Assembly (NCBI RefSeq): GCF_048820915.1
Contig: NZ_JBMERR010000013.1
Coordinates: forward strand, 1 to 64,000
DNA from: Cribrihabitans_A pelagius
Lineage (GTDB): Bacteria; Pseudomonadota; Alphaproteobacteria; Rhodobacterales; Rhodobacteraceae
Direction: 5' to 3'
DNA length: 64,000 bases
Below are positions 43,664 through 52,355 of the stretch, piece after piece (position 1 is the first letter of the stretch; each line of letters opens with the position of its first letter). The notes under the pieces were generated by a model that worked only from the letters and a program-made list of their open reading frames with translations, was not told the DNA's origin and made no database searches. The translations under genes were made by a program, and so were the position numbers.

Positions 43664-44164
43664 TCAGAGTTTCTTGTCGGCAATCCGAAGCTGCCGGGCG
43701 CGCGACAGAATCGCGTCTTCCACCGCGCGGGTGGTGGCGGCGCTGGCCGGGCCGCTTTGGGTTTGCAGCGACAGGTTCAGCGCGCGGGCATCCAGCGCCG
43801 GGTCCTTGATGTGGACCGTGGCGCGATAGGCGCGGCCGCCGCCGGGCGGGGTGCCGTAGCCGGTGATGATGACGCCGGTGAAAGGATCGACCGATTGCAC
43901 CGGCAGGAAGCTCAGCACATCCAGGCTCGCGGTCCAGAGGTAGCGGTTCACCTGCAGGTTCTGGTCGGGTTTGGCGCCGAACGCGTCCCAGATGCTGGTG
44001 CCGGTCTGGTTCGCCGGGTCTCTGGGATTGCCGCCGATCACCTTCTCGTTGTAGCCGCGCGGACCGGTGCCTTCGGTGCTGCCGTCCTCGCCGCCGCCGG
44101 TGGTGGCACAGCCAGCGGCCGCCAGCAGCAAAGCCATCGTTCCAAACGTCTTAAACCCAAGCAT
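43664..44164 (-). CDS. DUF3576 lipoprotein
   Basis: A 166-residue lipoprotein with lipobox LAAAGCAT (Cys19) and a DUF3576 body (GTSIWDAFGAKPDQNLQVN, RYLWTASLDVLSFLPVQSVDPFTGVIITG in pieces). Found almost only in alphaproteobacteria, usually next to leuS-lptE as here, which suggests a cell-envelope role. It lies 90 bases upstream of leuS on the same strand, so it could lead that operon. Confidence 0.88.
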   Translation of the reverse strand: MLGFKTFGTMALLLAAAGCATTGGGEDGSTEGTGPRGYNEKVIGGNPRDPANQTGTSIWDAFGAKPDQNLQVNRYLWTASLDVLSFLPVQSVDPFTGVIITGYGTPPGGGRAYRATVHIKDPALDARALNLSLQTQSGPASAATTRAVEDAILSRARQLRIADKKL

Positions 44165-44484
44165 GTGCGGCGCCGCCCCTTCCCCTAGATTGCTGCGCAA
44201 CAGTCCTAGACAAGGCAATGGCCGGCAACAAGCCCCTTCTTCCGCGGCCCACCTTGCGCGCGGGCCCGTGCGTGCCGCTTTCCCTGTGCGGATGCCTAAA
44301 CTGCACCCGCTGCCGGAGCCGCGCGCCACTGTGGCATCGTTGCACCAGCTTTAACGTGATCGAAACACTTGCTGTCCGCCGTGCTTGCCCAAACGGCCCA
44401 AAAAGAGCGACACGGGGTGCGTACTCAGACTGGTGCCGCAGAGCGCGGTTTGAGATCAGAAAAACTGGAACCCGAGGGAAAACA
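44165..44484. other. 320-base gap: divergent promoter region of the DUF3576 and porin genes
   Basis: No ORF of merit. It must contain promoters for both divergent genes and probably a long porin 5' leader. I could not place a -35/-10 pair with confidence. The porin ribosome-binding site is GAGGGA (44474-44479). Confidence 0.4.
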
Positions 44485-45516
44485 ATGAAAAAGATTCTCT
44501 TCGCTTCGACTGCCCTGATCGCCGCCGCCGGTGCTGCGGCCGCACAAGGCGTTGAATTCAACGGCTATGGCCGGTTTGGTCTGGGCTACGCAGAAGACCG
44601 CACCGTCACCGGTACCCCGAACGCCGATGAAACCATCATCGTCAGCCGTCTGCGCATCAACATCGATGCAGAAACCGAAACCGACGGCGGCGTCCAGTTC
44701 GGTGCCCGCATCCGTCTGCAGGCTGACGAAGCCGCCAACGGCGAAGGCAACGGCGGCGGTCTGAACGCACCGCGCTTCCACGTTGCATTCGGCGGCCTGC
44801 GCGTTGAAGTTGGCAACGTTGCCGGCGCCATCGACAACCTGCCGGGCTACTATGGCTTCGAGCCGGGCCTGGAGAACTTCATTGGCCAGTACTCCGGTGT
44901 CGACTACGGTTTCGTCGCCTACGGCAGCGATGGTGCAGGTGATGACGGCGCGACCAGCGGCACCCACAACGGCGTCTACACCCGTTACGCAGTGGGTGAC
45001 TTTGCTGTTGCCGCTTCGTACGATGCAGGCCCCGACACCTCCACCACTGTCGGTGGTGTTACCACCATCACCACGGGCTCTGACCGTTGGGACATCCACG
45101 CTGCCTACAGCTTCGGCAACGTGACCGCGGCCTTGGGCTACGGTGAGACCGACAACGCCAACGACGACGACATCACCGTGCTGACGCTGCAGAGCGACTT
45201 CGGCCCGTTCAGCACCACCCTGTTCGTGGGTGATGAATCCGTGACCGGCGCCAACGCGGCAGACTCCGCAGCACGCTCCGACACCTTCTACGGTGTCTCC
45301 GCTTCCTACGAGCTGTCCGCAGCAACCTCGATCAACTTCGCCTACGGCGACGGCTCCGGCGACCGCGACGGCGAGAGCGTCGGTATCGGCGCGATCCACG
45401 ACCTGGGCGGCGGCGTCTCCCTGCGCGGCGGCATCGGCCGAGTCACCTCGTTCAGCGGCACTGGCGTTGAAACCGAGCAGGACAAAGCAGACTTCGGTGT
45501 GCAGTTCAGCTTCTAA
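44485..45516 (+). CDS. Outer-membrane porin
   Basis: A 343-residue general porin of the Rhodobacter type. The signal peptide is MKKILFASTALIAAAGAAAA-QGVEF. The mature part consists of alternating amphipathic strands, is strongly acidic and ends in Phe (VQFSF), the outer-membrane targeting signal for beta-barrels. The codon usage is unusually uniform (few rare codons), consistent with high expression. Strong ribosome-binding site; own terminator downstream. Confidence 0.9.
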   Translation: MKKILFASTALIAAAGAAAAQGVEFNGYGRFGLGYAEDRTVTGTPNADETIIVSRLRINIDAETETDGGVQFGARIRLQADEAANGEGNGGGLNAPRFHVAFGGLRVEVGNVAGAIDNLPGYYGFEPGLENFIGQYSGVDYGFVAYGSDGAGDDGATSGTHNGVYTRYAVGDFAVAASYDAGPDTSTTVGGVTTITTGSDRWDIHAAYSFGNVTAALGYGETDNANDDDITVLTLQSDFGPFSTTLFVGDESVTGANAADSAARSDTFYGVSASYELSAATSINFAYGDGSGDRDGESVGIGAIHDLGGGVSLRGGIGRVTSFSGTGVETEQDKADFGVQFSF

Positions 45517-45542
45517 GCTGATCCACGCTTGAGCGTGATCCG

Positions 45543-45571
45543 GGGCGGGTTCCTTAGGGACCCGCCCTTTT
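45543..45571 (+). terminator. Rho-independent terminator after the porin gene
   Basis: An 11-base stem GGGCGGGTTCC / GGGACCCGCCC (one G-T pair) with loop TTA, followed by TTTTCTTTT. It is 26 bases after the porin stop codon. Confidence 0.9.
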
Positions 45572-45623
45572 CTTTTGTCTGCAAACAGTGTTTCTTGCCG
45601 CCAAACAGTAGGGGGGCCGGTCC

Positions 45624-46274
45624 ATGCCGCTGGAAGAGATCAGATCGAAGATTGCCAAGGCTGAAGCCGCCGCAGGCCGCGCACCGGGCAGCGTGACGCT
45701 GATTGCCGTCTCCAAGAAGCAGCCCGACGCGCGGGTCGAGGCGGTGCTGGAGCAGGGCCACCGCTGTTTCGGCGAAAACCGGGTGCAGGAGGCGGCCGGA
45801 AAATGGCCCGGCTTCCGCGAGCGTTTCGACGGTATCGACCTGCACCTGATCGGCCCCTTGCAGACCAACAAGGCGCGCCAGGCGATGGAGCTTTGCGACA
45901 GCATCCATTCGCTGGACCGCCCCAAGCTGGCGCAGACCCTGGCCCGGCTGGCGCAGGAGCTTGGCCGCTGTCCGGATCTGTTCATCCAGGTGAACACCGG
46001 CGAGGAGGAGCAGAAGGCCGGCATCCTGCCAGCCGATGCAGATGCCTTCATCGCCGAATGCCGCGGGCTGGACCTGCCGGTCAAAGGCCTGATGTGCATC
46101 CCCCCGGTTGAAGAGGAGGCGAGCCTGCATTTTGCGCTCCTCGCCAAGATCGCCGCGCGCAACGGGCTGGACGGGCTCTCGATGGGGATGAGCGCCGATT
46201 TCGGGAAGGCCATCGCGCTCGGCGCTACCCACGTCCGCGTCGGCTCCGCGATATTCGGCGAACGCGCATACTAG
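45624..46274 (+). CDS. YggS/PLPBP-family pyridoxal phosphate homeostasis protein
   Basis: A 216-residue alanine-racemase-like TIM-barrel protein that binds PLP but has no known catalytic turnover. The PLP Lys is in LIAVSKKQP (residue about 30), FGENRVQEA and HLIGPLQTNK follow, and the C-terminal phosphate site is LSMGMSADFGKAIALGATHVRVGSAIFG (in pieces). It helps keep PLP and amino-acid pools balanced. Separate transcription unit after the porin terminator. Confidence 0.92.
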   Translation: MPLEEIRSKIAKAEAAAGRAPGSVTLIAVSKKQPDARVEAVLEQGHRCFGENRVQEAAGKWPGFRERFDGIDLHLIGPLQTNKARQAMELCDSIHSLDRPKLAQTLARLAQELGRCPDLFIQVNTGEEEQKAGILPADADAFIAECRGLDLPVKGLMCIPPVEEEASLHFALLAKIAARNGLDGLSMGMSADFGKAIALGATHVRVGSAIFGERAY

Positions 46275-46279
46275 GGCGC

Positions 46280-46325
46280 AAAAGTCTTTGGAAAGACTTT
46301 TGCCAAGGCTTTTGCAAAAGCCTTG
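46280..46325. repeat. Two back-to-back perfect palindromes
   Basis: The first, 46280-46301, has arms AAAAGTCTTT / AAAGACTTTT with GG in the centre. The second, 46304-46325, is a 22-base perfect palindrome centred on GC with half-site CAAGGCTTTTG. Only two bases separate them. They begin 6 bases after the YggS stop codon. The runs of T allow termination in both directions; a protein-binding function cannot be excluded. Confidence 0.8.
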
Positions 46326-46345
46326 ACCCGTTCCGTTTGGGCCCG

Positions 46346-46508
46346 CGCGGGACAAGGCCGCAGGCCGCCGCGCATCGCCGGCGCGCGCCCACGCGGCGGC
46401 GATTTGGCTTATGCTTGGCGGTTCCTCGGAAGGGCCTACGGACTGGGCTGGGATAAACTGCCAGCCACGCCCGTTCGGATCGCCCCCGCGCGCGCCGGCA
46501 ACGCGCGG
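46346..46508. repeat. Dispersed intergenic repeat, copy B (about 165 bp)
   Basis: Aligns with copy A at 33880-34046 and partly with 29190-29260. Shared blocks include GCGCGGGACAAG, AGGCCGCCGCGC, GGCGATTTGGCT, GGGATAAACTGCCAGCC and TTCGGATCGCC. It fills the gap between the convergent YggS and L,D-transpeptidase genes. Confidence 0.7.
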
Positions 46509-46522
46509 CTTGCTGCCCGGAA

Positions 46523-47053
46523 CTACGGGCGGTGCCCACCGGCGGGCGGCACGATGACCCGCGTGCCCGGCCGCACCCGCGCCGCAAGCCAGTGCAGATC
46601 GCGGCGGGCAAAGGCGATGCAGCCTTCGGTCGGGTAGCCGGGCCTGCGCCATTGGTGGATGAAGATCGCCGAGCCGGCACCCGGCACCGCATCCGGCCAG
46701 TTCCAGTCCATCACCAGCACCAGATCGTAGAGCGGATCACCCCGGCGCAACCGCTCGTGGCTGAACGGGTAGGGCACGCGGACATGGTGGTTGTAGCCGG
46801 TATCGCGCATATCATCCGACCACAGATCCCCGGGCCCGATCGGCTCGGCCCAGTCCGCGGGCCGCCGCACCCGGTCCGGGCGGTAGAGCATCCCCGCGAT
46901 GCGGTGAAGCCCTGCGGGTGTGGCGCCGTCGCCTTCGCGCTTGGCAGTGGTGATCCCGCCCTTGCCTATGGAACACGGCAGCAGCCGGCCCCAGAAGCGC
47001 ACCCCTCGCGGCGTCAGCACCAGGTCGGCAGGAGACGCTGCCGGGGAGGTCAC
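46523..47053 (-). CDS. L,D-transpeptidase (YkuD domain)
   Basis: A 176-residue YkuD-fold protein. The catalytic signature is clear: IFIHQW (His) and, 8 residues later, TEGCIAF (Cys). Members make 3-3 peptidoglycan cross-links or attach proteins to the wall. No signal peptide is visible, as in the short YbiS/YafK-like subgroup of alphaproteobacteria, so the site of action is uncertain. Its start overlaps the ribA stop by 4 bases. Confidence 0.85.
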   Translation of the reverse strand: MTSPAASPADLVLTPRGVRFWGRLLPCSIGKGGITTAKREGDGATPAGLHRIAGMLYRPDRVRRPADWAEPIGPGDLWSDDMRDTGYNHHVRVPYPFSHERLRRGDPLYDLVLVMDWNWPDAVPGAGSAIFIHQWRRPGYPTEGCIAFARRDLHWLAARVRPGTRVIVPPAGGHRP

Positions 47054-48138
47054 AGCATATGGCCCGATTTGCTGGCCTTGGTGGCGAGGTAGTGCCGGTT
47101 GTGCAGGTTCTCGCCAACTTTCAGCGGAACCCGTTCGGCCACCTCGATGCCGGTCTTGGCCATCATCGCGAGCTTGTTGGGGTTGTTGGTCAAGAGCCGC
47201 ACCTGCGAGAAGCCCAGCTTCTTCAGGATCGCCGCGCCGAGGCGGAAATCGCGCTCGTCATCCTCGAACCCCAGCCGGTGGTTGGCCTCCACCGTGTCAA
47301 AGCCCTGATCCTGCAGCGAATAGGCGCGCATCTTGTTGGCAAGACCAATGCCGCGGCCCTCCTGGTTGAGGTAGAGCAGCAGGCCCGCGCCCTCGGCCCC
47401 CATCTGCATCAGCGCGCCGCGCAGCTGCGGGCCGCAATCGCATTTCAGCGAGCCCAGAACATCGCCGGTGAAACACGCCGAATGCAGCCGTGCCAGCACC
47501 GGCTTGTTGCGGTCGGGCTTGCCAATCTCCACCGCGTAATGCTCCTCGGCGCCATCCTCGGGGCGGAAGATGTGCAGCCGTCCGGCCTCCGCCGCGTCCA
47601 TCGGCAGGCGCGCGGCGGCCACCGGGTGCAGGGGGGAACTTTCGGTGAGCAGCGGCTCGGCGGCGCGGCGGGCAATCACCGTCAGCCCGTGCGCGGCGGC
47701 AAAGCCTGCCGCATCCGTGACCGGCACCAGCGCCGCAGCGGGCAGGAGGCGTGCCGATTTCACCAGCGCAATCGCCAGCCGGTGCAGCCCGGCCGAGCCC
47801 TCGCGCAGGCTGGAGAGCGGCCCCTTCAGCGGCGTAACGAGATCGCCGGCCGGATCCGCCAGCGACCGGATCCAGTCCAGATCGCCGGAGGCAGGCACCC
47901 GCACCCGGGCAATATCCTCGTCATAGACCCGGGCCTTCAGCGTGTCGGCCCGCCGCGCCGTAAGTGCCAGCGTCAGATCGCCAAGCGCCCGCATCTCTGC
48001 CAGACGGGGGGCATCCAGCGTTTCGACCGAGATCGCCAGTGCCGCCTCGCCCGCACATGTCAGCACCACCGGCAGCCCCATGCGCAAATCGACCCGGGCA
48101 CGGGCGAGCAGTTCGATCACGGTGGGCATCAGGCTCAT
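47050..48138 (-). CDS. ribA: GTP cyclohydrolase II with N-terminal extension
   Basis: A 362-residue enzyme catalysing the first committed step of riboflavin synthesis from GTP. The C-terminal 200 residues hold the zinc site CFTGDVLGSLKCDCG and the catalytic region YLNQEGRGIGLANKMRAY, then EANHRLGFEDDERDF. The N-terminal 150 residues are a separate domain that weakly resembles the start of RibB but lacks its catalytic acidic motif. It is followed by the L,D-transpeptidase gene with 4 bases overlap. Confidence 0.92.
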   Translation of the reverse strand: MSLMPTVIELLARARVDLRMGLPVVLTCAGEAALAISVETLDAPRLAEMRALGDLTLALTARRADTLKARVYDEDIARVRVPASGDLDWIRSLADPAGDLVTPLKGPLSSLREGSAGLHRLAIALVKSARLLPAAALVPVTDAAGFAAAHGLTVIARRAAEPLLTESSPLHPVAAARLPMDAAEAGRLHIFRPEDGAEEHYAVEIGKPDRNKPVLARLHSACFTGDVLGSLKCDCGPQLRGALMQMGAEGAGLLLYLNQEGRGIGLANKMRAYSLQDQGFDTVEANHRLGFEDDERDFRLGAAILKKLGFSQVRLLTNNPNKLAMMAKTGIEVAERVPLKVGENLHNRHYLATKASKSGHML

Positions 48139-48308
48139 GGGCGGTTCCGTCGTGCAGTTTCGGGCGGGCAGACCATACCTAAGTCGGAACGCGGGGAAAG
48201 TGAAACAATTCCCTTCCCCGGGACACGTCGGCGTGAAACTTCTGCAGCATCCCTTGCCGCGGGGCGGGTGGATGCGCATTTTCGAAAGGGCAGACAGGAG
48301 GATAGCCA

Positions 48309-48995
48309 ATGGCGCAGCTTAAGAAAATTCTGCTGGTCGACGATGACGAGGACCTTCGCGAGGCGTTGAGCGAACAGCTCGTGATGACCGAGGATTTCGA
48401 CGTCTTCGAAGCCGAGAGCGGGCAGGGCGCGATGGAGCGTGCGAAGGAAGCGCTCTATGACCTCATCATTCTCGACGTGGGGCTGCCCGATACCGACGGG
48501 CGCGAGCTGTGCCGGCTGATGCGCAAGCAGGGCGTGAAGGCGCCGATCCTGATGCTGACCGGCCATGACAGCGATGCCGACACCATTCTCGGGCTTGATG
48601 CCGGCGCCAACGACTATGTCACCAAGCCCTTCAAGTTCCCGGTGCTGCTTGCCCGGATCCGCGCCCAGCTGCGCCAGCACGAGCAATCGGAGGACGCGGT
48701 CTTTGCGCTGGGGCCTTATACCTTCAAGCCCGCGATGAAGCTGCTGGTGACCGAGGATGACCGCAAGATCCGCCTGACCGAGAAAGAAACCAACATCCTC
48801 AAGTTCCTCTACCGCTCCAGCGACGGCGTGGTGCCGCGCGATGTGCTGCTGCATGAGGTCTGGGGCTACAACGCCGGTGTCACCACCCACACGCTGGAGA
48901 CGCATATCTACCGGCTGCGCCAGAAGATTGAGCCCGATCCGTCGAATGCGCGCCTTCTGGTGACGGAATCAGGCGGATACCGTCTGGTCGGCTGA
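48309..48995 (+). CDS. OmpR-family response regulator
   Basis: A 228-residue two-component regulator. The receiver domain (about 5-118) has acidic residues Asp12-Asp13-Asp14, the phospho-acceptor Asp in LIILDVGLPDTDG (about 56), Thr in LMLTGHD and Lys in VTKPFKFP. The C-terminal winged helix (about 130-227) ends THTLETHIYRLRQKIEPDP. No histidine kinase gene is adjacent, so it is an orphan here. Target genes unknown. A good ribosome-binding site (AGGAGG) precedes ATG 48309. Confidence 0.92.
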   Translation: MAQLKKILLVDDDEDLREALSEQLVMTEDFDVFEAESGQGAMERAKEALYDLIILDVGLPDTDGRELCRLMRKQGVKAPILMLTGHDSDADTILGLDAGANDYVTKPFKFPVLLARIRAQLRQHEQSEDAVFALGPYTFKPAMKLLVTEDDRKIRLTEKETNILKFLYRSSDGVVPRDVLLHEVWGYNAGVTTHTLETHIYRLRQKIEPDPSNARLLVTESGGYRLVG

Positions 48996-49085
48996 GGCAT
49001 ACGGGGCGGGGAAGCGGCAACCGCCGCGCGCCCCCACGAGATCCCGCGCACATCCGGGTCATGATGTGCACCTCCCTGTTGGACT

Positions 49086-49113
49086 GGCCGGGCCTTGCGC
49101 CCGGCCTTTTTTT
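49086..49113 (+). terminator. Rho-independent terminator after the response regulator
   Basis: GGCCGGGC-CTTGC-GCCCGGCC (49086-49106) followed by seven T residues (49107-49113), 91 bases after the stop codon. Confidence 0.9.
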
Positions 49114-49204
49114 CGTCCCGATGACCTCGCCGCAAGGAGCGGACGTTGCAATCGCCTCTGGAGCTTTCGCCCCCGTGCGGGCAGTATCGCGCCGCAGCAG
49201 ACTT

Positions 49205-49243
49205 GAGACGCTCCCGAAACGTCCCTGAAACGCCCCTGAGACG
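49205..49243. repeat. 11-base imperfect tandem repeat before xth
   Basis: Units begin at 49205, 49216, 49227 and 49238 with the pattern GARACGYYCCY (three and a half copies). They end 10 bases before the exonuclease start codon and therefore overlap its leader. Confidence 0.6.
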
Positions 49244-49252
49244 AGATCCGCA

Positions 49253-50041
49253 ATGCCCTTCACCCTTGCCACCTGGAACATCAACTCGGTCCGCCTGCGC
49301 GAGCCCATCGTGCTGAAACTCCTGCAGGAGCAGGCGCCGGATGTGCTTTGCTTGCAGGAATGCAAGAGCCCGGTGGAGAAGATCCCGGTGGAAGCCTTCC
49401 GGGCGCTTGGCTACACCCACATGATCGGCCGCGGCCAGAAAGGCTACAACGGCGTTGCGATCCTCTCCCGCCTGCCGATCGAGGAGGCGGGCAGCGCGGA
49501 TTACGCGGGCCTCGGCCACGCCCGCCACATCGCCGGGCGGCTGGAGAACGGTGTCACCATCCATAACTTCTATGTCCCCGCGGGCGGCGACGTGCCGGAC
49601 CGCGAGGTAAACGCGAAATTCGGCCAGAAGCTCGACTACCTGACGGAAATGCGCGACGCCTTCCGGGCCGAGACGCCGCAGAAGTCGATCCTCGTCGGCG
49701 ATCTCAACATCGCCCCGCGCGAGGATGACGTCTGGGACCACAAGAAGCTGCTGAAGGTGGTGAGCCACACGCCGGTAGAAGTGGCGCATCTGGCCGAGGT
49801 GCAGGCGGCCGGCGGCTGGGCCGACATCACCCGCCAGGACATTCCCGAGGGCCGGCTCTACAGCTGGTGGAGCTACCGCGCGCGGGACTGGGACGCGGCC
49901 GACAAGGGCCGCAGGCTCGATCACGTCTGGGCCAGCGCCGATATTGCCGCGGCGGGCCACTCCAGCCGCATCCTGCGCGACGCCCGCGGCTGGGAGAAGC
50001 CGAGCGACCACGCGCCGGTCTTTGCCACCTTCGATCTATGA
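49253..50041 (+). CDS. xth: Exodeoxyribonuclease III
   Basis: A 262-residue AP endonuclease/3' exonuclease of the ExoIII family. Active-site motifs are in order: TWNINSVRLR, LCLQECK (Glu), YNGVAILSR, GDLNIAPREDDVWD (Asp-Asn), GRRLDHVWAS and PSDHAPVFATF (Asp-His). It repairs abasic sites and 3'-blocked ends. First in a run of same-strand genes with a thioredoxin, Lon-N and Trm112-like genes. Confidence 0.95.
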   Translation: MPFTLATWNINSVRLREPIVLKLLQEQAPDVLCLQECKSPVEKIPVEAFRALGYTHMIGRGQKGYNGVAILSRLPIEEAGSADYAGLGHARHIAGRLENGVTIHNFYVPAGGDVPDREVNAKFGQKLDYLTEMRDAFRAETPQKSILVGDLNIAPREDDVWDHKKLLKVVSHTPVEVAHLAEVQAAGGWADITRQDIPEGRLYSWWSYRARDWDAADKGRRLDHVWASADIAAAGHSSRILRDARGWEKPSDHAPVFATFDL

Positions 50042-50111
50042 GGCGTGCGGGCCGGGCCCAACTCCTCTCTTGGTTTCTGCCGCGGCCGATTCCATATAGG
50101 GGGCAAGTTCC

Positions 50112-51065
50112 ATGCGGGAGAACAGTGACATGATGGATATTATCGGCAACGCGGGCGAAGCGGCCCCGGCAGGTGACCTGATCAAGGACGTGACTGAGGC
50201 GTCGTTCATGCAGGATGTGGTCGAGGCGTCGATGCAGGCGCCGGTGATCGTGGACTTCTGGGCGCCCTGGTGCGGCCCTTGCAAGACCCTGGGCCCGGCG
50301 CTGGAGGCGGCGGTGGCGCGCGCCAAGGGTGCGGTCACCATGGCCAAGATCAACGTCGACGAAAACCAGCGCCTGGCGCAGGCACTGGCGCAGCAGGGCC
50401 TGCCGCTGCAATCGATTCCCACCGTCGTGGCCTTCGTGCAGGGCCGCCCTGTCGACATGTTCCAGGGCGCACTGCCGCCAAGCGAGATCGACGCCTTCCT
50501 GAAGCGCGCGATCGAGGCCGCGGGCGGCACCGCCGACGGCGGACTGGGCGAGGCGCTGGAAGCGGCGGAGCAGATGCTGGCTGAAGGCGCGGCCGCCGAC
50601 GCGGCGCAGACCTTTGCCGCGATCCTGGGCGAGGATGGCAACAACGCCGCGGCCTTCGGCGGGCTGGCGCGGTCGCACATCGCGCTTGGCGATCTGGAAC
50701 AGGCCGAGGCGATCCTGAACGGCGCCCCGGCGGAGATATCTGATGCGCCGGAGATCGAGGCCGCCCGGGCCCAGATCGAACTGGCCCGCCAGGCCGAGAA
50801 TGCAGGCCCCGTGGGTGATCTGCGCGCCGCGGTGGACGCAAACCCGGACGATCTCCAGGCCCGTTTCGATCTCGCCCAGGCGCTGCATGCATCGGGCGAC
50901 GCCGAGGGCGCAGTGAACGAGCTGCTGGAGCTGTTCCGCCGCGACCGCGAATGGAACGAAGGCGCGGCCAAGGCGCAGCTTTTCACTATCTTCGGTGCGC
51001 TGAAGCCCAATGATCCGGTGGTTCTGAATGGCCGCCGCAAGCTGAGCTCGATGATATTTGCCTAA
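50112..51065 (+). CDS. CnoX/YbbN-like thioredoxin with TPR region
   Basis: A 317-residue cytoplasmic protein with an N-terminal thioredoxin domain (about 20-130; active site WAPWCGPCK with both cysteines; cis-Pro in SIPTVV) and a C-terminal TPR-like helical region (about 145-315). This is the CnoX (YbbN) layout, a chaperedoxin that works with GroEL/DnaK. The intact WCGPC suggests redox activity, unlike E. coli CnoX (SxxC). An ATG at 50130 with GGGAG upstream is an equally possible start. Confidence 0.9.
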   Translation: MRENSDMMDIIGNAGEAAPAGDLIKDVTEASFMQDVVEASMQAPVIVDFWAPWCGPCKTLGPALEAAVARAKGAVTMAKINVDENQRLAQALAQQGLPLQSIPTVVAFVQGRPVDMFQGALPPSEIDAFLKRAIEAAGGTADGGLGEALEAAEQMLAEGAAADAAQTFAAILGEDGNNAAAFGGLARSHIALGDLEQAEAILNGAPAEISDAPEIEAARAQIELARQAENAGPVGDLRAAVDANPDDLQARFDLAQALHASGDAEGAVNELLELFRRDREWNEGAAKAQLFTIFGALKPNDPVVLNGRRKLSSMIFA

Positions 51066-51091
51066 CAAAGGGGCAGCACTAACTCTGTTCT

Positions 51092-51736
51092 ATGATTCAG
51101 GCCGCTGATCTGCCGGACACGATCCCCGTGTTCCCCTTGCCCGGGGCGCTTCTGCTGCCCCGGTCCCGTCTGCCCCTTCACATTTTCGAGCCGCGCTACC
51201 TGCAAATGCTTGAAGACACGCTGAAGTCCCAGCAGCGGCTGATCGGCATGGTGCAGCCCTGCCCAGCCGGCAATGGCAGCGCCGAGGGGCTGCACGTGAT
51301 CGGATGCGCGGGCCGGGTCACCCAGTTCTCCGAAACCGAGGACGGACGCTACCTGATTACCCTTTCTGGCGTATCGCGCTTCCGCATCACCGGCGAGGCC
51401 GACGGCTTCACCCCCTACCGGCGCTGCGATGTCAGTTGGAACGGCTTCGAGCGCGACCTTGGCCGCACCGAGGCCGATACCAGCCTCGACCGGCATGCCT
51501 TCCTAGACCTTCTGGAGCGGTTCTTCGTGGCCCGCGGGCTATCGACCGACTGGGAATCGCTGAAGGAGGCGGATGACGAATTGCTGATCAACTCGCTGTC
51601 GATGCTCTTGGAATTCGATCCCGAGGACAAGCAGGCCTTGCTCGAGGCGCCCTGTCTTGCCACAAGGCGGGAAACGCTGGTCACTTTGATCGAATACACC
51701 CTGCGCGGCGGGACACACGAGGAAATTCTGCAATGA
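51092..51736 (+). CDS. LON peptidase substrate-binding-domain protein
   Basis: A 214-residue stand-alone Lon N-terminal-like protein. The domain begins DTIPVFPLPGALLLPRSRLPLHIFEPRY in overlapping family blocks, with QRLIGMVQP and GCAGRVTQFSETEDGRYLITLSGVSRF (in pieces). It has no ATPase or peptidase domain. Function is unknown; it may bind protein substrates. Its end overlaps the start of the Trm112-like gene by 4 bases. Confidence 0.9.
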   Translation: MIQAADLPDTIPVFPLPGALLLPRSRLPLHIFEPRYLQMLEDTLKSQQRLIGMVQPCPAGNGSAEGLHVIGCAGRVTQFSETEDGRYLITLSGVSRFRITGEADGFTPYRRCDVSWNGFERDLGRTEADTSLDRHAFLDLLERFFVARGLSTDWESLKEADDELLINSLSMLLEFDPEDKQALLEAPCLATRRETLVTLIEYTLRGGTHEEILQ

Positions 51737-51945
51737 CGGAGAAAGAGGCTCTCAACGCGGACGCCAAGGAAGCTCCCGCCTTCGACCGGCGGATGCTGGA
51801 AGCGCTGGTCTGCCCGCTGTCCCAGACAGTGCTGGAATATGACGCCGGGGCGCAGGAGCTGATCTCCCGCGCCGCAAACCTCGCATTCCCGATCCGCAAC
51901 GGCATTCCGGTGATGCTGGAAGACGAGGCGCGCACGCTGGACTGA
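51733..51945 (+). CDS. Trm112/UPF0434-family protein
   Basis: A 70-residue Trm112-like (UPF0434/YcaR) protein. The core LEALVCPLSQTVLEYD and NLAFPIRNGIPVMLEDEAR match the family. Only one of the usual zinc cysteines remains (CPLS instead of CPxC), as in many bacterial members. Eukaryotic Trm112 activates methyltransferases; the bacterial role is unclear. Start coupled to the Lon-N gene by a 4-base overlap. Confidence 0.9.
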   Translation: MTEKEALNADAKEAPAFDRRMLEALVCPLSQTVLEYDAGAQELISRAANLAFPIRNGIPVMLEDEARTLD

Positions 51946-52355
51946 CATCCCTCGCGTCCTGCGCCCCCCGGTGCGTGGGGTGCGCATCCGAGGCATTTCC
52001 CCTCCATGTCTTGCCTGGCGGCAGGGGCGCGCTCCCGCCTCCGCAGGTGCCCGGCTGCGTCGGCCCCCATGGCAGAGTTGGGCCGGGCTCCGCGCTGCCG
52101 CGCGGAGCGGCTGCTCTGCCGCCGCGGCGATTTCATCGCATCGGTTCTGCTTGCTGCGGGCAAGGCAAAGCGGTGCTTCGAAGCGGTCTGGGTGCGGTGG
52201 CAAGGATCGTGTGCGGCGCAAACCGCAGCGCGCTGTCAGGCCCAACTGTGCAGGGCCATCCCCGCGGGAGGGCTCGAAGCTGGCGGGAGGCGGCCCGCCG
52301 CCTTGCTCCACAGATGCCATGCGGGCAGCGTCTGCCGCGCACATTGTGCTGTGGC
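51946..52355. other. 410-base convergent gap with GC-rich hairpins, no gene
   Basis: No protein-like ORF. A hairpin GCTCCGCGC-TGCC-GCGCGGAGC lies at 52087-52108. Just before it, CGGCCC and GGGCCG (about 52049-52086) can pair. The order of blocks (GCTCCCGC, then GGCCC/GGGCC, then a CG-rich hairpin) resembles the gap at 37148-37249. The remainder has no recognised feature. Confidence 0.5.

Noticed and set aside
49205..49243. CRISPR-like tandem repeat
   Set aside because: The unit is only 11 bases, with no spacers and no cas genes anywhere in the window.
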